DNA of 64,000 nt from Streptomyces marincola (GCF_020410765.1 NZ_CP084541.1:3856001-3920000), one strand, 5' to 3'. Positions 28,876-39,277 are shown, counted from the first letter of the stretch. The notes: generated from the letters alone by a model not told the origin. Translations and numbers: made by a program.

Positions 28876-29151
28876 ATGGTTACGTCGAACGGTTCCCAGG
28901 GTTCGCGGGGCTCCCGCCCCGCGGGCGGTGACGGCAGCGACAGCGGCGAGCAGCGGCCGGCCCGGCCCGTGCCGACCCCGGCGGAGGTCTTCCCCCCGCA
29001 CCGCAAGCGCCCGGCGGCCCCGGCGGGTCCCGGCGGGTCCGCCGGGGCGCAGCAGGGGTCGCCGCGCCCGGCGCCCGAGGAGGGCGAGGGCGCCGCCGGG
29101 TCGGCCTCGGGCGGGCGGGGCGGCGGCCCGGCCGCCGAGGGCGGCCAGTAG
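28876..29151 (+). CDS. Small Pro/Gly/Ala-rich protein of unknown function
   Basis: 91 residues, low complexity, rich in Gly, Pro, Ser and Glu. It has one conserved-looking core, RPVPTPAEVFPPHRKRPAAP. The frame has strong third-position GC and begins just after an unusually AT-rich stretch (28845-28880), suggesting a promoter. No Shine-Dalgarno is evident. It has no hydrophobic segment. I do not recognise a family and it could be spurious. Confidence 0.45.
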   Translation: MVTSNGSQGSRGSRPAGGDGSDSGEQRPARPVPTPAEVFPPHRKRPAAPAGPGGSAGAQQGSPRPAPEEGEGAAGSASGGRGGGPAAEGGQ

Positions 29152-29247
29152 GCGGCGAGGCGGCCCGGAGGGCGACCTGAGGGCGGCCGGTGGCGGTCGG
29201 TAGGCTGAGTGGCGGCTCGCCGAGCACGTTCCAGGAGGCCGAACACC

Positions 29248-29430
29248 GTGGACTACATCGCCGCACTCTTCCCGCCGGCCGTCATGGCCGTCGGCTTCAC
29301 CTTGCTGATCAGGACGATCATCAAGACCCAGGGTGGCGCCAACAAGTACAAGGAGGACGCCGCCGTCGACGCGGCGCTCGCCGCGCGGGCCGCCGACGAG
29401 GGCGACCGGCCCGCCGAGCGCACCGCCTGA
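29248..29430 (+). CDS. Small single-span membrane protein
   Basis: 60 residues. One N-terminal membrane helix (about residues 4-23, YIAALFPPAVMAVGFTLLI) is followed by a short charged tail rich in Asp/Glu/Ala. GTG 29248 has AGGAGG 9 bases upstream, an excellent ribosome-binding site that rules out the longer frame. Small membrane proteins of this sort sit near blaI-like genes in other streptomycetes by recollection. Function is unknown. Confidence 0.75.
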   Translation: MDYIAALFPPAVMAVGFTLLIRTIIKTQGGANKYKEDAAVDAALAARAADEGDRPAERTA

Positions 29431-29589
29431 CGCCGGTCCCGGCGCCGCTCCGCGCCGCGCGCGGCTGCCGCCGGCGCGTTCCCCCGCTCGCGCACGCCTG
29501 TGTGCGCCATTCCGTGCTTCAACGCGCCGTCGAGCGCCGCGCGCGACGGTGGGCAAACGTCACGCCTGTCCGTTTTGTCGCCACCCGGT

Positions 29590-29595
29590 TATTCT
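29590..29595 (+). promoter_or_regulatory. -10 element of the BlaI-type gene (leaderless-type)
   Basis: TATTCT, 7 bases before GTG 29603. The surrounding bases are AT-rich for this genome. Confidence 0.45.
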
Positions 29596-29602
29596 TCCTC
29601 TT

Positions 29603-30013
29603 GTGCCTCGGCCATTGGGAGAGCTGGAAGACGCGGTGATGAGCCGCGTATGGGAGTGGAACCGGCCCGTGACCGTGCGGGAAGTTCTGGAAGATCTGCG
29701 GCGTGAGCGTTCGATCGCGTATACGACGGTGATGACCGTCCTGGACAACCTGCACCAGAAGGGCTGGGTCAGGCGCGAGCAGGAGGGGCGGGCCTATCGC
29801 TATGAGGCGATCTCCACTCGCGCAGCGTACTCGGCGGCTTTGATGAATGACGCGTGGGCGGAGAGCGACAACCCGGCCGCCGCCCTGGTCGCTTTCTTCG
29901 GCATGATGTCGGCCGAGCAGACCGCGGCATTGCGCGACGCGCTGCGCGTGGTCGACGTCTCGGGCGTGCCCGCGCCCGCCCCCGAAGGCGAAGGTGAACG
30001 CACGCAGCGATAG
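29603..30013 (+). CDS. BlaI/MecI-family winged-helix repressor
   Basis: 136 residues. The N-terminal winged helix reads LGELEDAVMSRVWEWNRPVTV, in two pieces around the Met, then TVMTVLDNLHQKGWVRREQEGRAY. The C-terminal helices with ALVAFFGMMSAEQTAALRDAL form the dimer region. These are standard BlaI/MecI/CopY features. The usual BlaR/MecR-type membrane protease partner (M56) is not adjacent. Codon use is less GC-biased than its neighbours. GTG 29603 follows the -10 element so closely that a leaderless mRNA is likely. Confidence 0.87.
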   Translation: MPRPLGELEDAVMSRVWEWNRPVTVREVLEDLRRERSIAYTTVMTVLDNLHQKGWVRREQEGRAYRYEAISTRAAYSAALMNDAWAESDNPAAALVAFFGMMSAEQTAALRDALRVVDVSGVPAPAPEGEGERTQR

Positions 30014-30016
30014 CCT
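30011..30016 (+). promoter_or_regulatory. -10 element of the acetyltransferase gene overlapping the upstream stop
   Basis: TAGCCT, 7 bases before GTG 30024. Its first three bases are the TAG stop codon of the BlaI-type gene. Confidence 0.45.
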
Positions 30017-30023
30017 CCCCGTT

Positions 30024-30542
30024 GTGCCGGAAACCTCAAGCGAAGTCACTGTCCGCCGCGCCAGGACTACAGATGTCGCGGCGGTGCGCCGCCTCATCGA
30101 CGTCTACTCGCGCGGCGGCATCCTGCTCGACAAGGCGACGGTGACGCTTTACGAGGACATTCAGGAGTTCTGGGTGGCCGAACGCGACCACGACGCCCAG
30201 GTGGTCGCCTGCGGGGCGCTGCACGTGATGTGGGAGGACCTCGCGGAGGTGCGCACGCTGGCGGTCGACCCGCAGCTGAAGGGCCGCGGCGTGGGCCACC
30301 TGGTGCTGGAGAAGCTGCTGCGGACCGCCCGCTGGCTCGGCGTCCGGCGCATTTTCTGCCTGACCTTCGAAGTGGAGTTCTTCGCCCGGCACGGCTTCCG
30401 CGAGATCGGGGACGCCCCGGTGGATGGCGATGTCTACAGCGAGCTGCTGCGTTCCTATGACGAGGGAGTGGCGGAGTTCCTGGGACTGGAACGGGTGAAG
30501 CCCAACACTTTGGGTAACAGTCGGATGCTGCTGCATCTCTAG
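30024..30542 (+). CDS. GNAT acetyltransferase, ArgA/N-acetylglutamate synthase-like
   Basis: 172 residues. The GNAT fold has VRRARTTDVAAVRRLIDVY, EVRTLAVDPQLKGRGVGH (acetyl-CoA loop) and CLTFEVEFFARHGFREI. It resembles the short amino-acid acetyltransferases that supply N-acetylglutamate in actinobacteria (Rv2747 type). The last residues, KPNTLGNSRMLLHL, look highly conserved. The alternative GTG 29994 lies inside the upstream gene; GTG 30024 fits the -10 element and the homologous start MPETS-. Probable role: first step of arginine synthesis. Confidence 0.88.
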   Translation: MPETSSEVTVRRARTTDVAAVRRLIDVYSRGGILLDKATVTLYEDIQEFWVAERDHDAQVVACGALHVMWEDLAEVRTLAVDPQLKGRGVGHLVLEKLLRTARWLGVRRIFCLTFEVEFFARHGFREIGDAPVDGDVYSELLRSYDEGVAEFLGLERVKPNTLGNSRMLLHL

Positions 30543-30706
30543 ATTGACGCGGACGGTGGCCCTTATGTCCGAATCGTCCCAACGTGTCTTATGGGGGTCC
30601 CAGTAATGTGGCGCCAAGGTTTGTGTTTTTCCGGCCATGGCGGTTTGATTACATCCGCAGTACAACAGTCATTGGTATTCGGCAACGATGAATGAGGAGC
30701 AGCCCG
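30543..30706. other. AT-rich island upstream of lsr2
   Basis: The 164 bases before lsr2 contain TTTGTGTTTTTCC, TTGATTACAT and ATTGGTATTC, far richer in A+T than the surroundings. Lsr2 binds AT-rich DNA, so autoregulation is plausible. I could not fix a promoter here. Confidence 0.5.
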
Positions 30707-31048
30707 GTGGCACAGAAGGTTCAGGTCCTTCTCCTCGATGACCTCAGTGGTGGCGAGGCGGACGAGACCGTTACGTTCGCCCTCGACGGCAAGACTTACG
30801 AGATCGACCTCAACTCCGATAACGCGGACAAGCTCAGGAACGCCCTGGAGCCCTACGTGAAGGCCGGTCGTCGGGCCGGTGGCGGCCGTGCGGCGCGCGG
30901 GCGGACCCGTGCCGCGGCGACGGCCGGCGGCGGCAGCCAGGACACCGCGAAAATTCGCGCCTGGGCGAAGGAAAACGGATTCGAGGTCAATGACCGCGGC
31001 CGTGTTCCCGCGAACATTCGCGAGGCGTACGAGAAGGCCGGCGTCTGA
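30707..31048 (+). CDS. lsr2: Lsr2-family nucleoid-associated protein
   Basis: 113 residues. The N-terminal dimerisation domain reads VLLLDDLSGGEADETVTFALDG, in an unbroken strand-turn-strand pattern. A basic Gly/Arg/Ala linker (54-75) and a C-terminal DNA-binding helix pair follow. The minor-groove RGR at 97-99 lies in NDRGRVPANI. Lsr2 bridges and silences AT-rich, often foreign, DNA, an H-NS analogue. GTG 30707 has GAGGAG 7 bases upstream. It is followed by a perfect 24-base palindrome that should end transcription. Confidence 0.96.
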   Translation: MAQKVQVLLLDDLSGGEADETVTFALDGKTYEIDLNSDNADKLRNALEPYVKAGRRAGGGRAARGRTRAAATAGGGSQDTAKIRAWAKENGFEVNDRGRVPANIREAYEKAGV

Positions 31049-31070
31049 CGCCGCGCCCGGGCGCGGCGTC
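31047..31070 (+). terminator. Palindromic terminator of lsr2
   Basis: A perfect 24-base palindrome (31047-31058 is the reverse complement of 31059-31070) begins within the TGA stop codon of lsr2. It forms a 10-bp stem with a 4-base loop. Confidence 0.75.
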
Positions 31071-31247
31071 GCCCGGTCCGCCCGGCGGCGCCCCCGCCGC
31101 CGCGGCGCCGTCCTGATCCCCTCCGGCGGGCGGAGGGCCGCGTGAGCGGCGCGTCCTCCCGCCCGGGGGCCGCGCCCGCGGGGCGCGCGACGGACGTCAC
31201 CCGGACGGGTCACGTGGTGTTCGTGATCCGCGGCGCACCGTATTCGC

Positions 31248-31261
31248 GTTCGCCCGTAGCG
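31248..31261 (+). promoter_or_regulatory. Candidate ClgR operator upstream of clpC
   Basis: GTTCGC-N5-GCG, with the core CGC-CCGTA-GCG. The ClgR activator of clp and lon genes in actinobacteria recognises this pattern. It lies about 340 bases before the clpC start in a 532-base region (31071-31602) without a convincing gene. The rest of that region holds several short frames with no support and the clpC promoter, which I could not place with confidence. Confidence 0.45.
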
Positions 31262-31602
31262 GATGTACCCGCCCCGTACGGCATGGAGTGTCAGCCTGGA
31301 GGGGTAGGCAGTTCCTGACGGATGATGGGTCACTCATGGATGGGGGGCGGTGACAGTGGGGCCGGGTGTGTCGGCGCGGGGTGTTCGCCATGGGCGTAGC
31401 CGTCCGGAGCGCCAATGCTTGGCCTGCGGGAACATCGTCTCGCACCATCGGGTTGGAACTGTTGTCGCCTGTTCGGGGCACGAGGCCGGGGACAGGAGCT
31501 GACAGTTGGAATGAGCGGTCCCCCGTTGCGGGACTAAGCTGCGGAAGGACAGGGAGGGGACCGACCCCTTTACTGCCTGACCGCTCTGAGGAGCGATTAA
31601 CG

Positions 31603-34125
<2,523 letters not shown>

Positions 34126-34150
34126 CGCCGGCGCGCGCGACGGTTCAACG

Positions 34151-34187
34151 GCGCCCCCACGGCCCCCGCACGGGGCCGCGGGGGCGC
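34151..34187 (+). terminator. Hairpin terminator after clpC
   Basis: The stem has 8 bp (34151-34158 with 34180-34187), one mismatch, then 7 bp (34160-34166 with 34172-34178) and a 5-base loop. It lies between the convergent clpC and NACHT genes and may serve both. Confidence 0.75.
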
Positions 34188-34300
34188 CCGTCGTTTGTGG
34201 GGGGCGCGGGATGCGCGCCGGGGGCGCGCTGACGTTCGCCCGGGCGTGCGGCGTTCGGCGGGCGAGGGGTCGGTACCGCCCTGCTCAGTACCGCTCGGGC

Positions 34301-37300
34301 TCAGTACCGTGCGGCCGGGGGAGCCGTCAGCCGGACGTTCTCCGGCAGGCCGGTGCCCGCGCTCGGCGTGAACACGTGCAGGTCCCGCAGCTCGGGCAGG
34401 GCGGCGAGGGGCGAGAAGTCCGGGGCGTCGTTGTTCAGGTACAGCGTCCGGAGGCCGGGGAAGACCCGCGCGATCGCGTCCAGCGTCCCGGGACCCACCG
34501 GGTCGCCGTAGTGCGCGGGGAACAGCTGGACCGTGGTGACGCGCGGCAGCGTGACCCCCGCGTCCGCCAGGCTGCGCACCGCCGCGACCTGCGGCGTCAG
34601 CTGGTCGAGCGCGGGCAGCGCGGCCAGCGCGCGTCCCTCGGCCGGGCCGAGGGCGCGCCCGGAGAAGTGCAGCGCGAGGTGCGTCAGGCCGGGCCAGGCC
34701 CCGATGCCGGTGAGGTCGGGCAGCAGCGACGGCAGGGTCAGCGCGGTCAGCGGGGCCGGGCGCGGCAGCCGGTCGAGCGAGTCGAGCGTCACCTTCTCCC
34801 CGACGGTGAGGGAGGTCAGGCCGGTCAGCTCCGCCAGGCCCAGGGGCGCCGCGTGCGGCGTGCCGCCGTACAGGCTCAGCACGCGCAGCGGGCCGCCCGC
34901 CAGCGGCGACAGGTCGGTGATGTGCGGGCAGCCGTCGAGCAGCAGGGTTTCGACGCCCCGCCACCCGCCGTCCTCCCGGCCGCCGACGAGGAAGCCGAGG
35001 TCCGCGATCGAGGCGCAGTCCCGCAGCCGCAGGGTGCGCACCCGGCGCGCCGCGAGGTGGGCGGCGAGGTCGGCCTCGGCGAAGTCGCCCAGCAGTTCGA
35101 CGCCCCCGAGCACGGGCAGCGACCACAGGTGGGCCAGCTCGGCCCGGTCGTGCGCCGGCAGCACCCGGTCCTCGTCGGGCGGCAGGCGGGCGATGATCTC
35201 GTGGAAGTACCGGTCGGTGTCGAAGCGGTGCCAGTGCACCGCGAGCAGGTGGTGCACCGCGCGGGCCGGGTGGTCGCGGAAGGCGCGCAACGCGATGAGT
35301 CCGGCGTCCGTCGGGTTCCGCGTCAGCGCGAAGATGACCGCGTCGGCCTCTTCGTCGGACAGTCCCTCCGGGCCCGGCAGCAGGCCCGTCGCCACCGGCC
35401 CCGCGTCCGCGAGCACCTTGGCCTCCTCGCGCGTGCGCGGCGGAACGAGCCGCCGGGCGCGTTCGAGGACATCGGCGCGCACGTCGGGGCGCAGCTGCGT
35501 CGCGTGGTCGAGACAGGCCGTGGCGAGCAGGTGCAGCCGCACCCGGTGGGCGGGCTCGGCGTCGCCGCGTTCGACGAGCGCGGTGAGGAGTTCGCCGCGC
35601 TGCACCGGCTGGGCGTGGGCCACGGCCATGCGCACCACGTCCTCCCACTGGTCCTCGTGGGCCCGGGCCACCAGCGCGGGGAAGTGCTGCCACTCCACGA
35701 TCTCCCGCGCCCCCAGGTAGTCCTGGAACGTGCGGTGCACGAAGTCCACCGCGCCCTCGCCCGGTTCGCGCAGCACCCCGGAGCGTTCGATCAGGTGGCG
35801 CAGCACCTCGGCCGGCGTGCCGAGGGTGTCGCCGCCGTGCAGGACGGGCAGCGCGTTGCCGATCAGCGTGGTGGCGACGGAGGCCGACAGCTCGGAACGG
35901 CCGTTCGTGATCAGCCAGTACGCCAGCTTCTGGAGCAGCGACACCTGTGTCTCCGCGTCCCAGGCCGGGGCCCCGCGCGGCGGGTCGGGGCGTTCGCGGT
36001 CGCGCCGTTCGAGCAGCATCGCAAGCGCCGCGTCGTACAGCGCCTTCCTGCCGCGCGGCAGGTGGCCGTTGCGCTCGCGGTGCAGGGCGCAGATCAGCGC
36101 GCACACCAGCGGGTTGGTGGCCAGCGCGGCCAAGTCCTGCCTGGTCCGCACCAGATCGAGCAGCGCCGAGGCGTCCGCGTCGGCCGCGCCGACCGCGCGG
36201 TGCCAGCGGCGCACGAACGCCTGGACGTCCCCGTGGTTCATCGGGGCGAGCGTCAGCTCGGTGAATTGCTCAAGGTCCAGCCACCCCCCGCCGACCGCCG
36301 AGGGGCGTGCGGTGACCAGCCACAGGGTCTCCGGGTACGTCGCGTGGAGGCGGCGCAGCCAGCGGCGCACGCCTTCGCGCTCCCCCTCGGGTATCTCGTC
36401 GATCCCGTCGACCAGCAGCAGCCCGCGCCCGGCGGCCAGCACCCGGTCCGCCCAGCGGTCGGGCTGCGCGCCGGCCAGCGGGCAGTCCACGGCGGCCAGG
36501 AAGTCGCCCGGGCCGGGCAGCGGTCCCCGGTCGCGGGTGATCGTGCGCAGGGTGAGCACGAACGGTATACGGCCCAGGAGCTGCGGCAGGGCGCTCTCCG
36601 GGTCCTGGCGGGCGGCGGTGACGGCCAGCCACTGCACGAGCGTCGTCTTGCCGGACCCGGCGTGACCGCGCAGCAGCACGCGGCTGAAGTCGCCGAGCGC
36701 CCGTTCCGCGCGCTGCGGCGCCTCCGCGCCGTCCTGGCCCGCCGCGCTGGACTGGCGGGTCTCCAGGCTCAAGTAAGCGTCGTCGAGCGGCCATTCGCGG
36801 GACTGGTCGAGGTCGAGGCCGTAGATCGTGAGGCGGCCGTACTCGCGCACCACGTAGTCGGCGTACCGCCGTTCGAACGCGGCGTCCTCGGCGGGCAGGT
36901 ACGGGAGGCGTTCCGCCAGCGTCTCGGTGGCGCGCACGAGGGATTCGAGCCGCCGGGTCTGCTCGACGAGGGTGCGGGCCACGAAGGTGGAACGCCGGCT
37001 GAAGAAGTCGAGCACGTGCAGGCAGGCGGAGTTCAGCAGGCGGTCGTGCAGCAGGTGCGCGTCGTCCGGCACGCCGGGGGCGCGCGGTCCCGCGAGTTCG
37101 CGGGCCAGGGCCTCGTGGCCGAGCCGCACCGCCTGGACGTCGTCCATGTCCAGTTCGCCCAGGCGCAGCAGCGAACGCGCCAGCAGTCCGGCGGCGGCGT
37201 CCAGGGCCTCGGGGCCCGGCGCGTCGTGCGGCCCGAGGGCGCGCACGGCCCGCCGCACGACCTCGGCGCTCAGCTCGCGCAGGTCCCGTTCGGTCAGCGT

Positions 37301-37450
37301 CCGCTTCGCGCCCCGGAGCGGAACGAGAGCCGAGACGCGCACCGGCCGGTCGGTGAGGGCGGCTCCCGGTGCCTCGGGCGGGAACAGCCGTTTCAGCAAC
37401 GGAATGAACACCCCTGCCGCCAAACGGAGTCCGAGCCCTGCCGCATCCAT
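34301..37450 (-). CDS. NACHT NTPase with C-terminal leucine-rich repeats
   Basis: 1049 residues, cytoplasmic by sequence. An N-terminal helical domain (1-250) is followed by a NACHT ATPase. Walker A is RGHAGSGKTTL at 261-271. Walker B LLLVDGIDEIP at 344-354 has the extra acidic pair typical of NACHT, and TARPSA follows at 380-385. A winged-helix/helical region includes VDFVHRTFQDYLGAREI. From about 790 onward there are leucine-rich repeats (VRTLRLRDCASIADLGFL, LRVLSLYGG, LRTLYLNN). This is the bacterial NLR-like layout (bNACHT), several of which stop phages. ATG 37450 follows a TACGCT -10 by 6 bases. Confidence 0.88.
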   Translation of the reverse strand: MDAAGLGLRLAAGVFIPLLKRLFPPEAPGAALTDRPVRVSALVPLRGAKRTLTERDLRELSAEVVRRAVRALGPHDAPGPEALDAAAGLLARSLLRLGELDMDDVQAVRLGHEALARELAGPRAPGVPDDAHLLHDRLLNSACLHVLDFFSRRSTFVARTLVEQTRRLESLVRATETLAERLPYLPAEDAAFERRYADYVVREYGRLTIYGLDLDQSREWPLDDAYLSLETRQSSAAGQDGAEAPQRAERALGDFSRVLLRGHAGSGKTTLVQWLAVTAARQDPESALPQLLGRIPFVLTLRTITRDRGPLPGPGDFLAAVDCPLAGAQPDRWADRVLAAGRGLLLVDGIDEIPEGEREGVRRWLRRLHATYPETLWLVTARPSAVGGGWLDLEQFTELTLAPMNHGDVQAFVRRWHRAVGAADADASALLDLVRTRQDLAALATNPLVCALICALHRERNGHLPRGRKALYDAALAMLLERRDRERPDPPRGAPAWDAETQVSLLQKLAYWLITNGRSELSASVATTLIGNALPVLHGGDTLGTPAEVLRHLIERSGVLREPGEGAVDFVHRTFQDYLGAREIVEWQHFPALVARAHEDQWEDVVRMAVAHAQPVQRGELLTALVERGDAEPAHRVRLHLLATACLDHATQLRPDVRADVLERARRLVPPRTREEAKVLADAGPVATGLLPGPEGLSDEEADAVIFALTRNPTDAGLIALRAFRDHPARAVHHLLAVHWHRFDTDRYFHEIIARLPPDEDRVLPAHDRAELAHLWSLPVLGGVELLGDFAEADLAAHLAARRVRTLRLRDCASIADLGFLVGGREDGGWRGVETLLLDGCPHITDLSPLAGGPLRVLSLYGGTPHAAPLGLAELTGLTSLTVGEKVTLDSLDRLPRPAPLTALTLPSLLPDLTGIGAWPGLTHLALHFSGRALGPAEGRALAALPALDQLTPQVAAVRSLADAGVTLPRVTTVQLFPAHYGDPVGPGTLDAIARVFPGLRTLYLNNDAPDFSPLAALPELRDLHVFTPSAGTGLPENVRLTAPPAARY

Positions 37451-37456
37451 GCCGGG

Positions 37457-37462
37457 AGCGTA
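37457..37462 (-). promoter_or_regulatory. -10 element of the NACHT gene (leaderless-type)
   Basis: TACGCT on the minus strand, 6 bases before ATG 37450. Confidence 0.4.
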
Positions 37463-37863
37463 GCGGGGCGCCGCGGCGGCCGGGCGGGCCGGATGCTGCC
37501 CGGCGTCGCGGGCCGGGCCCGCGTCCGCGACCCCGCTCGCGCGGGGGAGGCGTAGGGTGTCGTACTCCAGCCCTTTGACCTGATCGGGCAGGTACCGGTG
37601 GTCGCGCGCCCACAGCCCGTGCGGCGCGGACGTACCGGTGCGCATGCCGCATCCGTTGATACCCGTCATCCGGACGGGATCACCCGCCGCGCCCACGAGC
37701 CGGCCGCCCGAGGCGGTCCGCGCCCGGGTGCCGCCCGCCGCGTGCCGGCGGGGAGCGGCGCGCCGCCGGGCGCGAGCGGAACGGCGAGGCGGTCGGCAGG
37801 TTTCCGTGCCCGGCTGGTGGTCCGCCGGCGCCCCCTTGCGCGCCCCGATATCCTCGCGCGGTG

Positions 37864-37877
37864 TGGGAGCGCTCCCA
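37864..37877. promoter_or_regulatory. Perfect CebR-like operator TGGGAGCGCTCCCA
   Basis: This 14-base perfect palindrome is identical to the consensus box of CebR, the LacI-family repressor of cello-oligosaccharide use in Streptomyces. The nearest start is the NAT gene 98 bases downstream; the NACHT gene starts 414 bases away on the other strand. No sugar-uptake or glucosidase gene is near. Confidence 0.65.
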
Positions 37878-37974
37878 TGCGGCGGGATGGCGGAGCGAGG
37901 GGAGGAACTGTCAAGGTCTGATGTGCGATTGACGTGGAAGATGTGCGGGCGGAATATCGTTGAAGGCGGTTGAC

Positions 37975-38880
37975 GTGGAGACGATGCAGAAAGCGGATGT
38001 GCGCCGGTACCTCCGCAGGCTGGGCCTGCCGGACCCGGGGCGGCCCTCCGTGGCCGCGCTCGGCGCCCTCCAGGCGGCCCACCTGGAGCGCGTGCCGTAC
38101 GAGACCCTGGACCTGTACCTCGGCCGGCCCACCACCGTGGACCCGGCGGACTCCGTGGCCCGCGTCCTGCGCGGACGCGGCGGGTACTGCTACCACCTGA
38201 ACGGCGCGTTCGCCGCGCTGCTGCGTGCGCTCGGCTACCCGGTGGTGTGGCACCTGGCGGGAGTCCACGCGAACCCGTCCGTCCCGCCGCCGGGCGCGGA
38301 CGGCGGCCACCTGGCACTGACGGTCGCCTGCGAGGGCGAGGAGTGGCTGATCGACGCGGGGCTCGGGGACGGGCCGTTCGAGCCGCTGCCGCTGCGGCCG
38401 GGGATCTGGCGGCAGGACCCCTTCAGGTACGGCCTGCGGCCGTCCCCGCGCGTGCCGGGCGGGTGGCGGCTCGACGTCATGGACGGCGCCACGTGCGCGG
38501 GCATGGACTTCGCGACGGCGTCCGCGGGACCGGGCGACTTCGCGGACCGGCACGCCGCGCTCAGCGGCGACCCCGGCTCCCCGTTCGTGCGCACCGCGTC
38601 CGTGATCCGCAGGGACGCCGAGGGCGTGGACATGCTGCGCGGACTCGTGCTGAGCCGGCGGGACGCGGCGGGCCGGCACGCGCGGGAACTGCTGACCGCG
38701 GCCGACTGGTTCACCGCGCTGGCCGACATCTTCGGCCTGACGCTCGCCGACCTCCCCGAGGAGGAGCGGCTCGCGCTGTGGCGGCGCGTGGCCGCCGACC
38801 ACCGGGACCGGCAGGCGGCCGGCGAGGACGCCGCGCGGGCGGCGGCCGGGGCGGGCGTCGGGGAGCCGGCGGCGCGCTGA
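37975..38880 (+). CDS. nat: Arylamine N-acetyltransferase
   Basis: 301 residues. It transfers acetyl from acetyl-CoA to arylamines or hydrazines, or acts as an amide synthase in aromatic natural-product pathways. The Cys-His-Asp triad is visible as Cys72 in GRGGYCYHLN, His112 in GGHLALTV and Asp127 in LIDAGLGDGPF. Starts TTG 37960, GTG 37975 and ATG 37984 are all possible. GTG 37975 has GAAGG 8 bases upstream and ATG 37984 is close to the usual N-terminus. It is preceded by a CebR-like operator. Confidence 0.9.
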   Translation: METMQKADVRRYLRRLGLPDPGRPSVAALGALQAAHLERVPYETLDLYLGRPTTVDPADSVARVLRGRGGYCYHLNGAFAALLRALGYPVVWHLAGVHANPSVPPPGADGGHLALTVACEGEEWLIDAGLGDGPFEPLPLRPGIWRQDPFRYGLRPSPRVPGGWRLDVMDGATCAGMDFATASAGPGDFADRHAALSGDPGSPFVRTASVIRRDAEGVDMLRGLVLSRRDAAGRHARELLTAADWFTALADIFGLTLADLPEEERLALWRRVAADHRDRQAAGEDAARAAAGAGVGEPAAR

Positions 38881-39019
38881 GGCGCTCCCCGGGTGCGGGG
38901 CCGGCCGTCCGGGGCGTGGTGCCGCGCCGCGCGGCGCTGCGGTCGCGCGGCGGCGGGTGCGGACCGAGGATGGAAGGGCCGCGAGGCGGCGCGGGCGAAC
39001 GGAGCGGAGGTGCGGTGAC

Positions 39020-39226
39020 GTGCGGCATCTGATGCGCGCCGAGTACGAGGAGGACCGGCGGGACGCGGTGCGGACCTGGCACATGGTCCGGGGCGATGAG
39101 CACGTGGCGATGTGCGGGCGGGTGCTCAGGGCGGACGCGGACACGCTGCCGGAGGACTCGTGGGGCGGCACGGCGGAACCCGACTGCCACAGCTGCGGCG
39201 CCCTCTACCTGCGCGAGGTCCCGTAG
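39020..39226 (+). CDS. Small His/Cys protein, possible zinc-binding
   Basis: 68 residues. Candidate metal ligands are His in TWHMVRG, His and Cys in HVAMCGRVL, and the pair in PDCHSCGALY. Small proteins with this HxMxxG ... MCGR ... CxxC layout are common in streptomycetes by recollection; no function is known. GTG 39020 has GGAGCGGAGG 9 bases upstream. The stop lies inside the left arm of a very strong hairpin. Confidence 0.72.
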   Translation: MRHLMRAEYEEDRRDAVRTWHMVRGDEHVAMCGRVLRADADTLPEDSWGGTAEPDCHSCGALYLREVP

Positions 39227-39269
39227 GGCGCGCGGGGACCGCCGCCGCGGTCCCCGCGCGCCCTACGGG
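39220..39269. terminator. 23-bp perfect hairpin, likely bidirectional terminator
   Basis: Bases 39220-39242 pair perfectly with 39247-39269 around a 4-base loop. It contains the stop codon of the small His/Cys gene and separates it from the convergent HTH/Clp N-domain gene. Confidence 0.8.
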
Positions 39270-39277
39270 GCCGCCCG

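Larger units (their letters stand above)
37451..37974. other. Gene-free region between NACHT and NAT genes
   Basis: 524 bases with no gene that I can support. It contains the -10 of the NACHT gene at its left end and a perfect 14-base CebR-like operator at 37864-37877. Short frames on both strands are Arg/Pro/Ala-rich and look like artefacts of GC-rich sequence. The right 60 bases are less GC-rich and probably hold the NAT promoter. Confidence 0.6.

Noticed and set aside
28866..28931. Alternative 21-codon frame starting at ATG 28866
   Set aside because: It lacks a ribosome-binding site and the overlapping 91-codon frame has better codon bias.
31366..31602. In-frame N-terminal extension of clpC
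   Set aside because: ClpC proteins start at [10 protein letters not shown] and the Shine-Dalgarno GAGGAG is correctly placed for ATG 31603.
37500..37640. Minus-strand translation containing DQVKGLEYD, similar to helicase motif V, upstream of the NACHT start
   Set aside because: It is a single short match without neighbouring helicase motifs; I could not support a pseudogene or an N-terminal extension.
37638..37973. 111-residue plus-strand frame between the NACHT and NAT genes
   Set aside because: Arg/Ala/Pro-rich with no ribosome-binding site; it spans the CebR-like operator and likely reflects base composition only.
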